A stretch of 51,026 nt of DNA from Helochares maculicollis (lineage: Eukaryota > Arthropoda > Insecta > Coleoptera > Hydrophilidae): positions 1-51,026 of the forward strand of contig JAWQRO010000173.1 in the NCBI GenBank assembly GCA_033557835.1, given 5' to 3'. This document shows, one piece after another, positions 10,330-23,100 of the stretch (position 1 is its first letter; each line of letters opens with the position of its first letter). The position numbers and the translations under genes were made by a program. Below the pieces are notes generated by a model. The model was not told the origin of the DNA and did not search any database. It saw only the letters and a list, made by a program, of their open reading frames with translations.

Positions 10330-13300
10330 AAAACTTAAAGAAAGTGTTACTTTTAGCACGCGATAACACAGCAACGTGTGATTAGTGATCTCGGCCGCGC
10401 TATATTTAAGTGCCTTAAATTATGTTGTTGCTATTTACCTTTCTATCTATATGCGAATATAATTACATGCGGCATGAACTTAATGGCTCAGATGTGTTTC
10501 ATCAACCACAGCTATGTTCATAATATCTTTTGGGGCACACATTTAGTATGCTTATAAGACTATTGATCCGAGTCTTCAAATTTTAAAAATTTATTTGGAT
10601 TACCAGATATGTCAAGGAAAATTTTTTATCGCCTACATAGACATAAACATGCAGAAATCCCAATTGAAGCCATTTCATTTGCTTATATTGCATTTTTAAA
10701 TCACTTTTAAAAACTGTACTTGCTACTAACGTATTAATAGCTATATAAGTCTGAAAACTTGAATTTGTATTCAACTTGTTGCACTAATCACCCATCTTCT
10801 AAAGGTAAAAAGTGTCACACTTTGCACAAACATTTTAATGTTTCAAAAAACAGATTGCAAAAATTTGGCTTTATTATTCATAAATAGAAATCTACACAGT
10901 CATTACTAGAAAATTAATTTCATTCAATTAATAGTATCTACTTTATTTTGAAGCATATTTTGATCTTAAATCCATTATAGTTGCAACTGTATTAAATAAA
11001 CTCCGTTAAATAAGGTACATTTCCTTCAATAGCCCATTAAACAACTAAATTGACATGACTGAAATATCCAGTCTATAATTTATGTTCAAAGTATAAAAAT
11101 CAATTGAAGAAAAATACAATAACCTAGTTAAATAATAAAAGGAAATGCCAATTCCAGTTACTTCTTTAATGATACAATATCAACCACAGAAAATAAAAGC
11201 CATGACAACTTCTCATTGCCAATTTTTACTTTGGTTGTATTCATGAAGCGTCGTACTAGCAACATATGACATTATTATTTATACATACAATAAATGTGGG
11301 AAATAGGTTCATTAATATGTCCGTATGGATCACTGCAGCCTGATTAATAGTTGCAGTAATGAACTTTGTATTATGTTCCTGCTATGATGAAGGTAAATTC
11401 TATACTACAAATTCAATGTATAAACGAGATAAAGTAAACAATTAATAGTTACACACCGTCTGGATCCTTATATCGACATAATGAAAGATTACGCAACTTT
11501 GTTCGCATTTAAGTAAATTATCGACATAAGGCTAAAGAACATTTTTCTAATGAACATATTACCGCATAAAGATGTTATCTTTTAATATATTAACGACATT
11601 TTTCTTTAATTATAACTGATTTGTTTGGCTTGATTTTCGTAGGCTACTTCCTGAAGGACATAAATGAGCTACCTGCAGCTGTGGGAACTATTTTAATTAA
11701 TATAAATTTTAGATTAATAAGTTCTAGATAACAGAGAGCGTTTGAAATTCTGCATGTCATCCTCAGGAGGATGCATCGGTTATTTGATGCTTACTTCTTT
11801 CAGGCGAGTGTCTACAGGGATCCAAAAACTTAATGAGAAAAAGCCGCTATGTGGTCTGTGTGGGTGGCTGGGCCAGCGTAGATTTAGACAATAATATATG
11901 TGGCCATTTTATTAAATATAGTACTAAGGAATTGATTTGGATAGAAATATTGTTGAGCTAGTTGATTTATAATGAAGATTATTGTATATTTTCCTGATAA
12001 TTTTTTTAAATCATCAGTTCGGTATCGTTAAAACTATATTTATAAGAAATGCAGCAATTCCCTGGCATCACGCTCATGACAGCCTTATACAAACAGTGAA
12101 AAGTGAAAAGGAACAATTTAGATTAAGTTATTTGTATAAAATATAAAAAGTCAATAGTTCATAAAAAGCTAAACCATGAGCTCTCTATTATTAATCTTCA
12201 ATATATAATTTTGTGCGGATTCAGACACAAAGTGAAACAGGCACTTTGCATCGCATTAAAAGAGTATTTATGCCAATCGACTTTTAATTTGCACCAGTGG
12301 GATTATCTTTTGCTTTTCTATGTTTTTGGAGCAGACGCATGTGCTTATTCCAAATTTATATTGGTATTACTACATTTGTTTACGACAAAGTAAGCATATG
12401 CATGAAGTTTTTATATTTTATAATATGAATTTTATCCAATTGATTTCAATTAATTTTGTCATGAGTTGGTCTGTTTGATATTTATTTGGTGAAGCCGACA
12501 TAACAACTTAGACAACTTGTCTTGGAGTTCAGCATAATTCCTTTAGTTTGTAAAGTAGTTCTTTTCTACAGTAGATTTGGGTTTGCGTAAGTAAAAACAA
12601 AATGCAAAATATCCACCTCCAGATTTTTGCGACTAAGGCTATTATATTATAATTAAGTTTTAAAGAAAACTTATTAAAAGGCCATTAACTAATTAGTTGT
12701 GATCAATTGCGGGTGTCGAAATTACTTATTTTTTCTGATGCTTCTTGAATAATTACCCACTTTTTCCCGATGTTATCTCCCTGAAATTATTTTCGCATTT
12801 ACGTTGGCTTGAGTAATGCATTCATTTGAATATCTGTGTTGACCTTCTCCCAGCTGTTTAACTTCTTTGATGAAATTCTTCAGTATAAAAATATGCTAAA
12901 GTTATTATGGAACAATGAAGTTTGAATATTTTAACAGTAGTGACAGAAAATTAATTAAGGCGTTTGCATATTCAATGCAGAAGCTCTTGTTAAACCGAAC
13001 AAAGGAGCTCATCGCATGAATTTGATTACAGTCCTTGCTTGGTTTCAAATAAAACAAATAATTCCGCCGAAATGAATATAGCCTACAATGAGGCATTATC
13101 GTCGTCAAACAGCTGGGAGAAATAAAAGCAAATTTGTTGGGAGATGTTGTAGACCTAAGCCCGGGACTGGTTTTGGGAGAATAATTTAATAAAATTTCAT
13201 ACTGCACTCATACTTTTCAAATTTATATGGCTTATCCTCTTTATTACAAGTCTTAATGAAAGTTTTAATGAATATTTAAATGTAATGCCCACAGTTAGCC

Positions 13301-15110
13301 GGTTTGCTGCTCGAAATAGCTTAAAGTTAAAGTTGAGTCCGTACTAATTTCTTTCGAGGACCAAAGGGGCGGATCGTTCGAAAATTGTAATTTGTTTCGG
13401 CGAGCTGTTGAGATCCCGGAAACAATGCTTCGAATTTAAAAGCGGCCGAACGGGATTTTGCGATGAATTTATTAGTACTAGTCGAAGTACTTTCCGGTTC
13501 GTGAGCGAGACAACTGACTATGCTGGGGGCGGCTTATTAAATAGTTGGCTGGTGTTTATCTAAGTTAGGTAGGTATATGTATTCACTTTGTGTTATTATG
13601 TTAGATCATCGGTAAGATATAGTCGTAATAGAACAAACATTTGAATTAGCGTCTGTCTGCTCTACAATGAGAACTGTTGCCAGAAGCAATGCCCTTCAAT
13701 TCCACAACTTGAAGCAATAAATAAATTAAGATGTTGAAAGTTTGACTTTGTTAGTTTGATACTTAAGACGTTACTGAATATATCTCCTGGAATTAGATTA
13801 ATTGTAGAATTTGCTTCACTTATTTGCTTTCGGCGACGCTTTTGCAAAGAGTAATGTTAATTAAAAGTCTATCGCGCTTAATATAAAGGTGCTCGCTGAA
13901 AAGATTTTATTCAACTCAACAATATCTACTGTACAGTTTATTCTGGTTGATTCGGCTGGATTTTTTGTTCCCTGGGAAATTTTTATTATGTATTAAACTT
14001 CTCTTGGTTTAACATATCAATTCTTTTATATGATCATTTAGAAAATCTATTTTTTGATTCTGTTTTTATAATACATCCTAAGTCTTTGATTCCTCTTGCA
14101 TATGTTTCTTTTGTACCTATTCCAGGCCGCTGTACTTATTGGTTTTTGGTGAACTTGGAAAATGTTTCCCTAAAAGTATTTTACTATGCATCATCATGTT
14201 TAGGAAATATACAGCGACTTCAAAGACTTTTATAGATCATCTGGGAATATTCGTACATATATCTTGAAGGAGACGTAGAATGGATGGCTTATAAGCGGTG
14301 GATGCACTCTTTACTTCCAATGCGGGTTGCTGTGCTTTAGATGCTGCTGGTTGCGAAGAAGCATAGTTTAAATACCTTCTCCTATTCCGTCCGTAGACCA
14401 TTCCTAAACGTTCACTTGAATAAAACAGCTATATAAAGAAATGAGGTGATCCTTTTTATTTAGACGAATTTCTTTGGATTTACGATAGAAGCTCGAGCAT
14501 ATTTCTCCCTGACTGCAAAGATAAAAGGAGAAAAATAGAACGGAAATCTTATTCCGGAAATAAAGCATTGTTACTGCTATTTGATGAGATGTCTAGTGAA
14601 TCTGTTGTGTACTCCCTACTTTAATGGATGTTGTTCTATTGAATGTTGGCTTCTTTATTAAGATGTTTGTTACACTCTTTGTACGCGCAGAATGTTTTAT
14701 AAATCTTTTCATGAATTATGTTTTCATATGTCAATGTTTATTCATCTGTTTACTTCTTGCCTTGCTATGTTTCTAATAAACAAAAGCAGGTATAAGTAAT
14801 TTACTTTTCATATGTTACAGGAAATATTTTGCTTAAGTTATTTTAGAGCCAACAGCTTGCAATCTTGTACATCACCGTTTTACTTTCCTGTATTACTATA
14901 CTAAGTATAGTAAAGGTATTGGGTTCATAACAGAATTTGATTTCGAGATTTATACGAATCTCAACATTTTGAATACTCCCTGAATCCAGCTTAACCTTTT
15001 TTGATGTTTGTGTATGAAGGGGGAGGGGCCATCGTCCCCTTTTAACCATCTATTTAATCCTTGTTGCACATTACAATGAAAATAAAGTTGTTTCATAATA
15101 TATGTAATAC
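10330..15110. other. non-coding stretch with one GC-richer island
   Basis: No gene was recognised. The segment 13290-13560 is clearly richer in GC than its surroundings, with no long open frame, and could be a regulatory element. A 21-base inverted repeat with 9-bp arms around TAA lies at 14893-14913. Confidence 0.5.
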
Positions 15111-15113
15111 ATG

Positions 15114-15719
15114 TAAGATGCGCTCTCGGCGAAGCTGATTTAAGTTTCGCTCTCAATTAAGAGAGTGAACCAAAGCTTCTAACGTCCAAAAGCATTCTTT
15201 TACTAAAAGTGTCAACAAACCTTTTATTAAATGAACAAGCATCGTTTCGCGTATTAGCAAATGGAGTTATTATAGTACGTAATAAAGGGTCTAAGTTGAC
15301 ACTCTTAATAGTGAAATGATTATAGGTATTAGAAGCTTAGGTTGGCGCTCTTAAAAGCGAAAGGCTTCTGAAAGTTATAAGTTTAGATTGACGTTTTTAG
15401 AAGCCGAATGTTTCTGAACGTTAGAAGCTTAGGTCGATGCCCTTAAAACCATAATATTTTTGAAAGTTACCACCATACGTTGACGTTCGTAAGAGCGAAA
15501 CTTTCTGGTTGTAAAATGCTTAGGTTGACGCTCTTAAAACCGAAATGTTTCTAAAAGTAAGCAGCTTAGATAGGCGCCCCTAAGAGCGACATATTTCTGG
15601 TTGTAAGAAATTTAGGTTAACGCTCTTAAAACCGGAATGTTTCTGGTTGTTAGAAATCTTAATTGATGTTTTTAACTGAGAGTGAAGCTCGAACTCACTG
15701 CGCCGAAGGCGCAGCTTAG
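15114..15719. mobile_element. foldback-like non-autonomous element with internal tandem repeats
   Basis: The ends form an imperfect inverted repeat of about 45 bp: left arm 15114-15158, right arm about 15675-15719, with roughly three quarters of positions pairing. Both arms begin TAAG(A/C)TGCGC and contain TCGGCG and a CACTCTC/CGCTCTC block. Between them is an array of about eight diverged 46-bp units. Long inverted ends enclosing tandem repeats resemble foldback-type elements. There is no coding capacity and I could not identify a target-site duplication, so the exact ends are uncertain. Confidence 0.6.
15290..15665. repeat. about eight tandem copies of a 46-bp unit
   Basis: The landmark AGGTTGACGCTCTTAAAA, with variants, recurs near 15290, 15339, 15385, 15430, 15478, 15522, 15567, 15613 and 15660, i.e. 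every 44-49 bases. Each is followed by a variant of CGAAATGTTTCTG and a TTAGAAGCTT or TTGTAAGAAATTT segment. Units differ at many positions, so the array is old. It lies wholly inside the inverted-repeat element. Confidence 0.85.
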
Positions 15720-16760
15720 ACTTATTAAAGATGCTGGAAGATAAATCCACTTTTTGGATTAATCATACTTTTAAGTCGAGTTTTAATGTTAGTTTACAAT
15801 TCAAACAAAATCAGAGTTGAGTAACATTTTGATACTGTTTTTGAAATAATTTACAAGTGTGATCATTAATTTCCCTAGTAAATTATTTAATGTGCGTCTT
15901 GTCGGAAATGCTAATTGGAGAGTCCATACTTTTCCAAATGGGTTAAAGCTAGCTTATTTGTAGTACGGAATCGTTATTATGAACCATCTCTTCTAAGTTA
16001 TAAAACAGTGGCGTAGGTTGGTCACTGCTTTTTTTAAATTGAGTGCTACAAATTTTGTGGTATAATATTTTTCATCATAACGCCTTCTTTAAAACATTAT
16101 ACTTAAAAGTAATAGTACTCTTTTTTTCTATCGACCCAGAATATGATCAACGACCGACCACTTTACTGAAATAGACTACTTTGTATTAGATCAAAGGGCA
16201 TAAAAATCAAGCTACCAAATTGTTTGATAAACAGCTCTGTTACCTTCGTTTGGATCGCTAAAGAGAGAGCGTGGCGTCCCCACTACTTTCTCATAGGTTA
16301 GGTGTAGAGATAGGTTTACTTTTATTAGGTATTAAGTTTTAAGAAATATTAATAAGTTAAGCAATTTGTAAGGCCCTTTGCATATCAGATTGGGAAGTTT
16401 TAATTACATTAATATAAAGTCTAATTGTGTTATCTGCTTGGTCGTATCGACGCGCATGAGGTGCATTATTCGAGCTGGACGACACATTTTTTGGTCCACC
16501 GAGCTGGATGACACAATCTCGTTATATACCACTTCTGATTAATACTTATCTAATATTATTTACTATTATTGTTACATAGTTAACTGCCGCCAGGCTCATG
16601 TGTCCTAAAATTTCAGAAAATATTCGCTATGGATGCAAATATCAATAAATTAAAAGATGGCAGAACTTTTAAGAAAGTATAACATGTTTGTAAATTCCAC
16701 AGCTAAAGCTAACGGAGACTTCTCAAGCTACTCATTTTTAACAACTAAAGAAATTCTAAA
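15720..16760. other. non-coding stretch between the foldback-like element and the LINE fossil
   Basis: No gene was recognised. A 16-base direct repeat (CGAGCTGGAYGACACA) occurs at 16471-16486 and 16500-16515. The segment may include more of the decayed LINE, but I could not align it. Confidence 0.5.
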
Positions 16761-16767
16761 TAGCTAA

Positions 16768-16956
16768 TCACGGCGAGGCAGGATAAAATTTAGCCCATAC
16801 AAGAGCAAATTTAATGCAGCCTATCGGCAATATCGCAATGGATGCATGCCAACACGTCAAAACTGTTTCCGTTGAAACGTCAATAACGCCGCAACATTTG
16901 AACAATTTCTCCACGAGTGCACTATGTATGAGTGTTTAACCAGTTACTTCGCTGTT
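16768..16956 (+). pseudogene. decayed LINE (non-LTR retrotransposon) ORF2 C-terminus
   Basis: The frame starting at 16768 reads R-Q-N-C-F-R-stop, then 11 codons further T-F-E-Q-F-L-H-E-C (16906-16920 region). This resembles the zinc-binding tail of LINE reverse transcriptases, C-x2-C ... T-x-E-H-F-L-x-x-C, with the second Cys codon changed to TGA (16873-16875) and the His to Gln. The preceding 35 codons are open and basic. No target-primed 3' tail or upstream reverse-transcriptase motif was found, so the piece is short and old. The assignment rests on this one motif. Confidence 0.45.
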
Positions 16957-16959
16957 TGT

Positions 16960-19640
16960 TTTTTACATTTCCCGGTAAACAGTTACCTTTGGCGTATAAT
17001 AGCCTAGAGTAGGCTGAATGTATGTAGAACTTGTGGGCAAATCAAGGTTGGATATCGCAACAGAGACAGCTAAAGCAGCTATCTTGGTATACAGAATTAC
17101 AGATCTTGTTATGCCGACACTTTCATCCTCATATTGTGACGTGTGGTTGGTCAAGTTCGCATTACTCAATGTACTCATGCGTATAGCATGTCTTGCTCAT
17201 GTTAAATAATGCTCCATTAATTTGCAATTTGATACCATGACCATTAACTCAAAGAATATGGTTATAACTATTAGGACGTAATCTACAGCTCGAGTGAGAT
17301 TAACTTCCAATGAGTAAATCGGATGATATCTCAATTGATCGGAAATTATGAAGCCTGCTACTAACTCGTTAATTTTATCTCATTGTATTATTCAACACTA
17401 TCATCACTCTCACTTCATTATTTCCTGTTTAAAGGAAAAATTTCCCAAGAATGCAAGTTCTCCATTCAGAATTTAACCGTTATCCTCGGAAGTAGTTACA
17501 AAAACTAAATACCTGCAAGACATCTATCTATTCCCTAGTTGGAAACTTGCAAAAGAACTATTTCTTCACGTCACATCTCCGCCTAGAAACCTTTGAATAC
17601 AAATTGGTTGTTAAGATAGGCCATTTATTCTAAATCAAAGTGACTTTTTGATTTGATGGGTGATAATGATGAGTTGTAATGATAGGAGCTAATGGTAATA
17701 AAGCGCGCCTCATCAATATTTCGTAACACTAAACAAACATCTAGTAAATGTGCAACGTTTTATATCAAATTTCAAGCAATTATTATTCCGATTGGCCGTT
17801 GGATAATTTATTGTTATTAAAGTGCCTCAGGATCCAAGCAAATTAATTTCAATTTGTTATACTACTATTATTGAAAATTCACGACTCGATAAAATACAAA
17901 GCCGACCAACTCACAAATTATCCCCAGGTTGATTTGGGTTATACAATTTTGATGCATTATGTATTGCAATTCCAGTTACCTACTTGGCAAGTCGTTATTT
18001 AAATGGCCATGCAAGACTCTCGTCTAGACTACATAGATAACCTATGCTGCGAAGCAAAAGAAGATTTATGATGGCCTGATGAAATATGGTATAAATTATT
18101 TATTCCATGATTTTATCTTGATTCTCTCTAGTTAAACAAGTTTTTAAAAGAGTGAGTCTTAAATATATACATCGAAGACCAAATCTCTCTTATCTATAAA
18201 TTATAATACGTAACTCTTGCAGACACACCATGAATATCTACTTCTGTAAAATTTCATATAAGTGGTAGGTGAAAAAGCAAAATCTGGAAGATGGTGCGTG
18301 ACTGTTAAAGCTTTACTTTAATAAAAATGCCAAATTCTGTTTGTGAAATCCGATTATTTCCCGAACAGGTTTACATAGATTATTTTCTCGTTAGGTCGAG
18401 AATCGCGGTATCGCGCAGGTAAACATACCAAAAATCAATTTATTTTTATGGCAAAACAAAATAGTAACGTGGCGTAAAATTAACTATGACTAAAAACACC
18501 ACTTGGTTAATGGAGTAACAGTATATGAATGTGTGCGGATTATTTCGATTACAAACATTGTCTGTTGTGTTAATTAACAAAAACGATGACAACTGTATTT
18601 TGTTCCATTTTTGTGGGCATTAAAATGGCCTACCTACTGAATAATTAACAAAATTATGTGAGCCTTACGAAAGTTTTACTTTGATATTTAGCGGCACTGA
18701 TAGTTTTAATTAATATAATTAGTCATCATGCTCAAGTAAATTAGTAGATATTCATGTTAAGTATTCACTAGAAGTGCTAAACAATTGCTTATATATAAGT
18801 AGGATTTCAACTTTTTAGCTAATACAAAAATATTTTAAAGCTAGACTAATTAGCTCAAGAGTGATAATAATTAACTACAAGATCATAATTTTGCTTGTTT
18901 ATTGGAAGAGTACACATTTTGAAAATGAAAAGTAACAAGGTGGTTTTTACTGCGTTTTATGAGTCATTATTTGTGTGCATTTTACCATTCAAGGTGTTCA
19001 CCCACTCGTTTAGCCATAAACGACTTTTTAAATAAACCGCTTTTGACCGCCTTTTGATTTCAAAGAAGGCACTGATCTTATGATTTCATCAAACTAAGTT
19101 TTCTGGCGAACGCGTCATCCTTTGTGCGATTTTTTATGGCTGTTTATCGAAAGCGTGATCAAGCTTCAGTTTCGTTTCGAAGCTCATAAATTATTAAAAC
19201 TGTCAAATTCCACTTTCTATTCAAATTCATGCAGATCATGTTACTCCATGCGTGGGATGAGTTTCTGACCAGAGTTAATAATATGCGTGAGTGGTTCGCC
19301 AAAACTTATTTTAATAAATATTTGAAATATTCTGCTTTAATTTTTATCTCGAGGTGGAAGCGTATGCAAATTTAATGTGATCATAAATGTTAATGCATGA
19401 ATTAGCTTTGAAAAAGGCTATTTTGTATCAGAAGTAATTAAAACAAAGAGTGTTAGCTGAAGTTCTCCCTATTTCGCGTACACAAAGCGTATTTCGTTGG
19501 TTTTTTCCATTTTTGTTTAGGCCCTCTTTTTATATTCTGTCAAAGAATTTTTCTAACTTTTATCATTGTGGAATTTTATCAAAACAAGTTAACGCTTATG
19601 GAATAAATTTTGACCCTTTGCGCAGCGTCGTTTGCAATAA
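16960..19640. other. non-coding stretch
   Basis: Overlapping open frames on both strands at about 16963-17209 have no recognisable motif. Nothing else was supported. The segment 19000-19260 is somewhat GC-richer and T/C-biased. Confidence 0.5.
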
Positions 19641-19659
19641 AATCATCTCGGCATTCTAG

Positions 19660-19875
19660 ATGGGGCCTATTGATAAGTCCAGTGGTGCGTTTTCAAAATT
19701 CGATGGAAAGCCTGGACGAAGAGATATCAAACTTAACGTGCAATCCCGTCATCACTATTTTCGTATCGGCATTCGGATCGGGGTACTGTCTCTAGCCGTG
19801 CTGTTATCTTTCGCAAGTTTGGGTATCCTAACAGAGAAAAAAAATGAAAATAAGGAGAAGCGCTTTGAATTTTAA
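19660..19875 (+). CDS. weak small-ORF candidate with one membrane segment
   Basis: An ATG-started frame of 71 codons lies in the most GC-rich part of the window (about 19600-20180). The product has a basic N-terminal half, a 20-residue hydrophobic segment at about residues 38-58, and a Lys/Glu-rich end. The same frame is open for a further 73 codons upstream of a single TAG at 19657-19659. On the opposite strand an ATG-started frame of 123 codons (19733-20104) overlaps it; only one, if either, can be real. Neither shows a recognised domain. The raised GC may simply mark a promoter or conserved element. Confidence 0.2.
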   Translation: MGPIDKSSGAFSKFDGKPGRRDIKLNVQSRHHYFRIGIRIGVLSLAVLLSFASLGILTEKKNENKEKRFEF

Positions 19876-20109
19876 AGAATGCTGTCGCAGCTTTTCTGTA
19901 GCTCGAACCCGTGCACTTTATGTTAATAGCACCACCGCCGCTCCGCTTGGGTCGACCGTACGTACACAACCTTCTAGATATGTAAGGCCGTGGGCAGAGC
20001 AGGCGACTGGCTAGATGCTTAAAAAGGCAACTCAGCACACCCACCGTCAAATGGACGTCAACTCTTAAATCCATTTCGCAATTCAATAAATCCGTTCCAC
20101 ACATTTAGC

Positions 20110-23100
20110 GACATTTATGCAGCAACCAGCACATGCTGATTGCTTATTCCGCATGTGACTTCAGTTGATGTCTTTGCCTCTACCAACTGCAAACTATCTG
20201 ATGTGCAGGAAAAGGAAATATTTAATATTTATACATCTGTCGGTGCTGTGGTGGCTTAAAGAATGTTTCTTGGAAAGGATATGACAGGGTCTTCAGTCCT
20301 TGTTCGGAAAATTTCATATTCCTTTCAGGAGGAACCGTAGTCGTTATTCCTCATCAAATGTGTTCAGTTTGCAGTTTTATTCGATACATTCTTAACTGTA
20401 CTTTATATCCTTCTCAACCTTTGTGAGCCTACTAACTCCCTCTGCTATAATTATAAATGGAAAAGATACAGTTTCAATTACTCAGTTTTGATAAATTGCA
20501 TTATGTTTTTTATACAAACACACATCATTATAATATACACTATACTACTAAATTGCATTAGAAGAAAATGACTTCAACTCATTTTTAAATAGTATTTTAT
20601 TCCTAGTCCGAAAGCGTTGGGTTCGCCGCTACACATTTGAAGCACATCATTTATAAAACTAAAGTATAGTTAGTTTAAGTACGTCTTAAATTACAAATAA
20701 ATTTAGCGCTTACTCAGCCCTAGTGATTATATTTCTTCGTGCAAGTCGAATTAAGAACTACCATTAGCTACATAAAAATTATCATAAACAAATTCATGCT
20801 AATAGATAAATCGATTTATTTTTATCTTAGAACACATTTATTAAGTTTCAACATATGATCTTTAATAAGATTTATGATTTTGAGTTTGAGCATATAATCT
20901 TTAATAAGCTTTATGATTTTTCATTTCATTCGAATTCGACTATTTTCGACTAACGATGTAGGAAATTTTACTAGTGGCACTTAACATGCACTATTCGTTA
21001 ATATTTCGAATGCTAGCTATGCCATATAACTTAAACAAAAATCTTACAACTCTACTTAACACTATTTACATATACCATCTACCTCTTTAAGTTTAGAAAC
21101 TCAATAAAGAAATAGGTTGTATACAACATAATAACGACAAACAGCTCTAGGACAACCATCGCCATAAAAAAATCAGCTTTTAACAAATAAAATTTAATTT
21201 ATACTAGATTATACTAGGATATCATATAACTTACTAATTTTAGATCTTCTCCCAAAAACGAAAATAGTAGTTACAAAATTGTTTTACACTCGCCACTCGC
21301 TAGTTGCACATTTACCACATGATCTCTACATGGGTTACAAATAGCAGTGAAAATTAAAGTACTATACTGAAATTGCATTAGCTAGTTAGTACCATAACAA
21401 TACGGTATAAAAATTTCGATTATTTCTGGGACATTCTACAATTGCAACGAAATGCAATAATCATAAGATAGCCTCAGTGAAATTACTTCCTTGACAATCT
21501 AACAGTGATAATTTAATATAAAGCACAAAACCAGATTTTAAAGCCGTTCTAGTGTCGGAGGTCACCAGATTTATATTTGCAATTTGTCGTTTGATTTTCA
21601 GCACGATATAAACGCTCTACATTATAGCCAGTTTGCACCGGGATGCTTTTATGTAAATGCTTTGTACATGCTGTGCATAACGCATTTCAATGTTAGTTTT
21701 TAGTAAACCTACTGCAGCATATTGCGGTAACTAGATGGAATATCTTTTATGACATTAAACGTGAAATATTTCTATTTAACTGAATGTACGCTGCACTGAT
21801 GTCATATTTAAAATGCTAAATATAGAAAATATAGAAATATGCGGTAGAGGCAATGATGCATGAAAAATTAAATGTTGTTCTACAAGACGATTATTAGTAA
21901 CGTGTACTCGTAGCAAAATGCTTCATAAAACATAAATAAATACGCTTTACGAAACATGAATTTAAGTTTCTAAGCTATGTACCTCTTGGATTTCCTACTC
22001 TCAATCAATACAAGGATTTTATAAGCGAAAAAGTTAATTTATGGTTTTTGTTTGTACGCAGCATAGCGAAAGGAAGCCCTAAATTTCTTCCACCCCCTTA
22101 AATTTCTGGACCTGCTTTCTTATTTTCGCATTCATGCATTGAATAAGTAAATGTAGTCAGGGGAGAGATTTGCTAACAGTAAATTTTGTATAAAGGCATC
22201 CAGAAATTTATTGTAGGAGCACGTAACAGTTCACTTACTTTGTGGTGGAGTCAACATGTAATATGGTAGACATTTTATTAAGGGTGCGTTTTGAAGTAGA
22301 TGAAAAAGGTAAGACGTGGCATCTAGAGATTCGTACACAAAGGCTTTGCTATTTTTTCATAAGCACAGTCATAGGAATAGCAAACTATAGTTTATTTATG
22401 AAAAATAGACCTTCCCTTCATACATAAAATAAAGTTTACCGGCCTCTCGCAGTGGTATACACCTTTCTGCATTAAATGAAATTTTCCTCTAGTCAATAAT
22501 GAATTTTGTGGCCCCCTTTATTCATCGGGTATACTCTATCTCAAATTAAAAGGGGTAAATTAGATAACATTTGTTCATTGAAAATCAGTGACGAGACATT
22601 GAATATCACGTGATAATTATACTTTTCAAGCATAAAAATAACAACTAATTTTTGTTCGAGAAACTTAGAATTTACCGAACAACTAATGACAAAAATCTTC
22701 CTGTTTCTGTTTTGTATTTTTTCACTTTGAATGTTATTAACCTTGCTGTCATCAATAATATGCCTGCTTTTAAGCTATGTAACAACACCATGGCACTTCT
22801 AAATGAAATAAAAAAATCAATTTATAACTAATAATTGAAATGTATGCCACAATTTCAGAGGGATGTCTCATGTTATTTATTTATTTTAATTTATAGTTAT
22901 TATATTTATGTTGTCGTTTTTACATACTTAAAATTCAGACTTTATTATGCATTCATTATTATGTCCCTTGAAGGTGAACGCGTCATTAGTCCTTTTTGTG
23001 ACACACTTTACCATACACATTCTCACAACTTAGATACGCATCAGTTGAACAGAGAAAAAATTATCAAGTCGTACTTACGCACGGATATCAATTTCAGAGT

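Noticed and set aside
16963..17209. Overlapping frames of 63 and 71 codons on opposite strands
   Set aside because: Neither shows a domain or a link to the LINE fossil just upstream, and both strands being open argues for chance.
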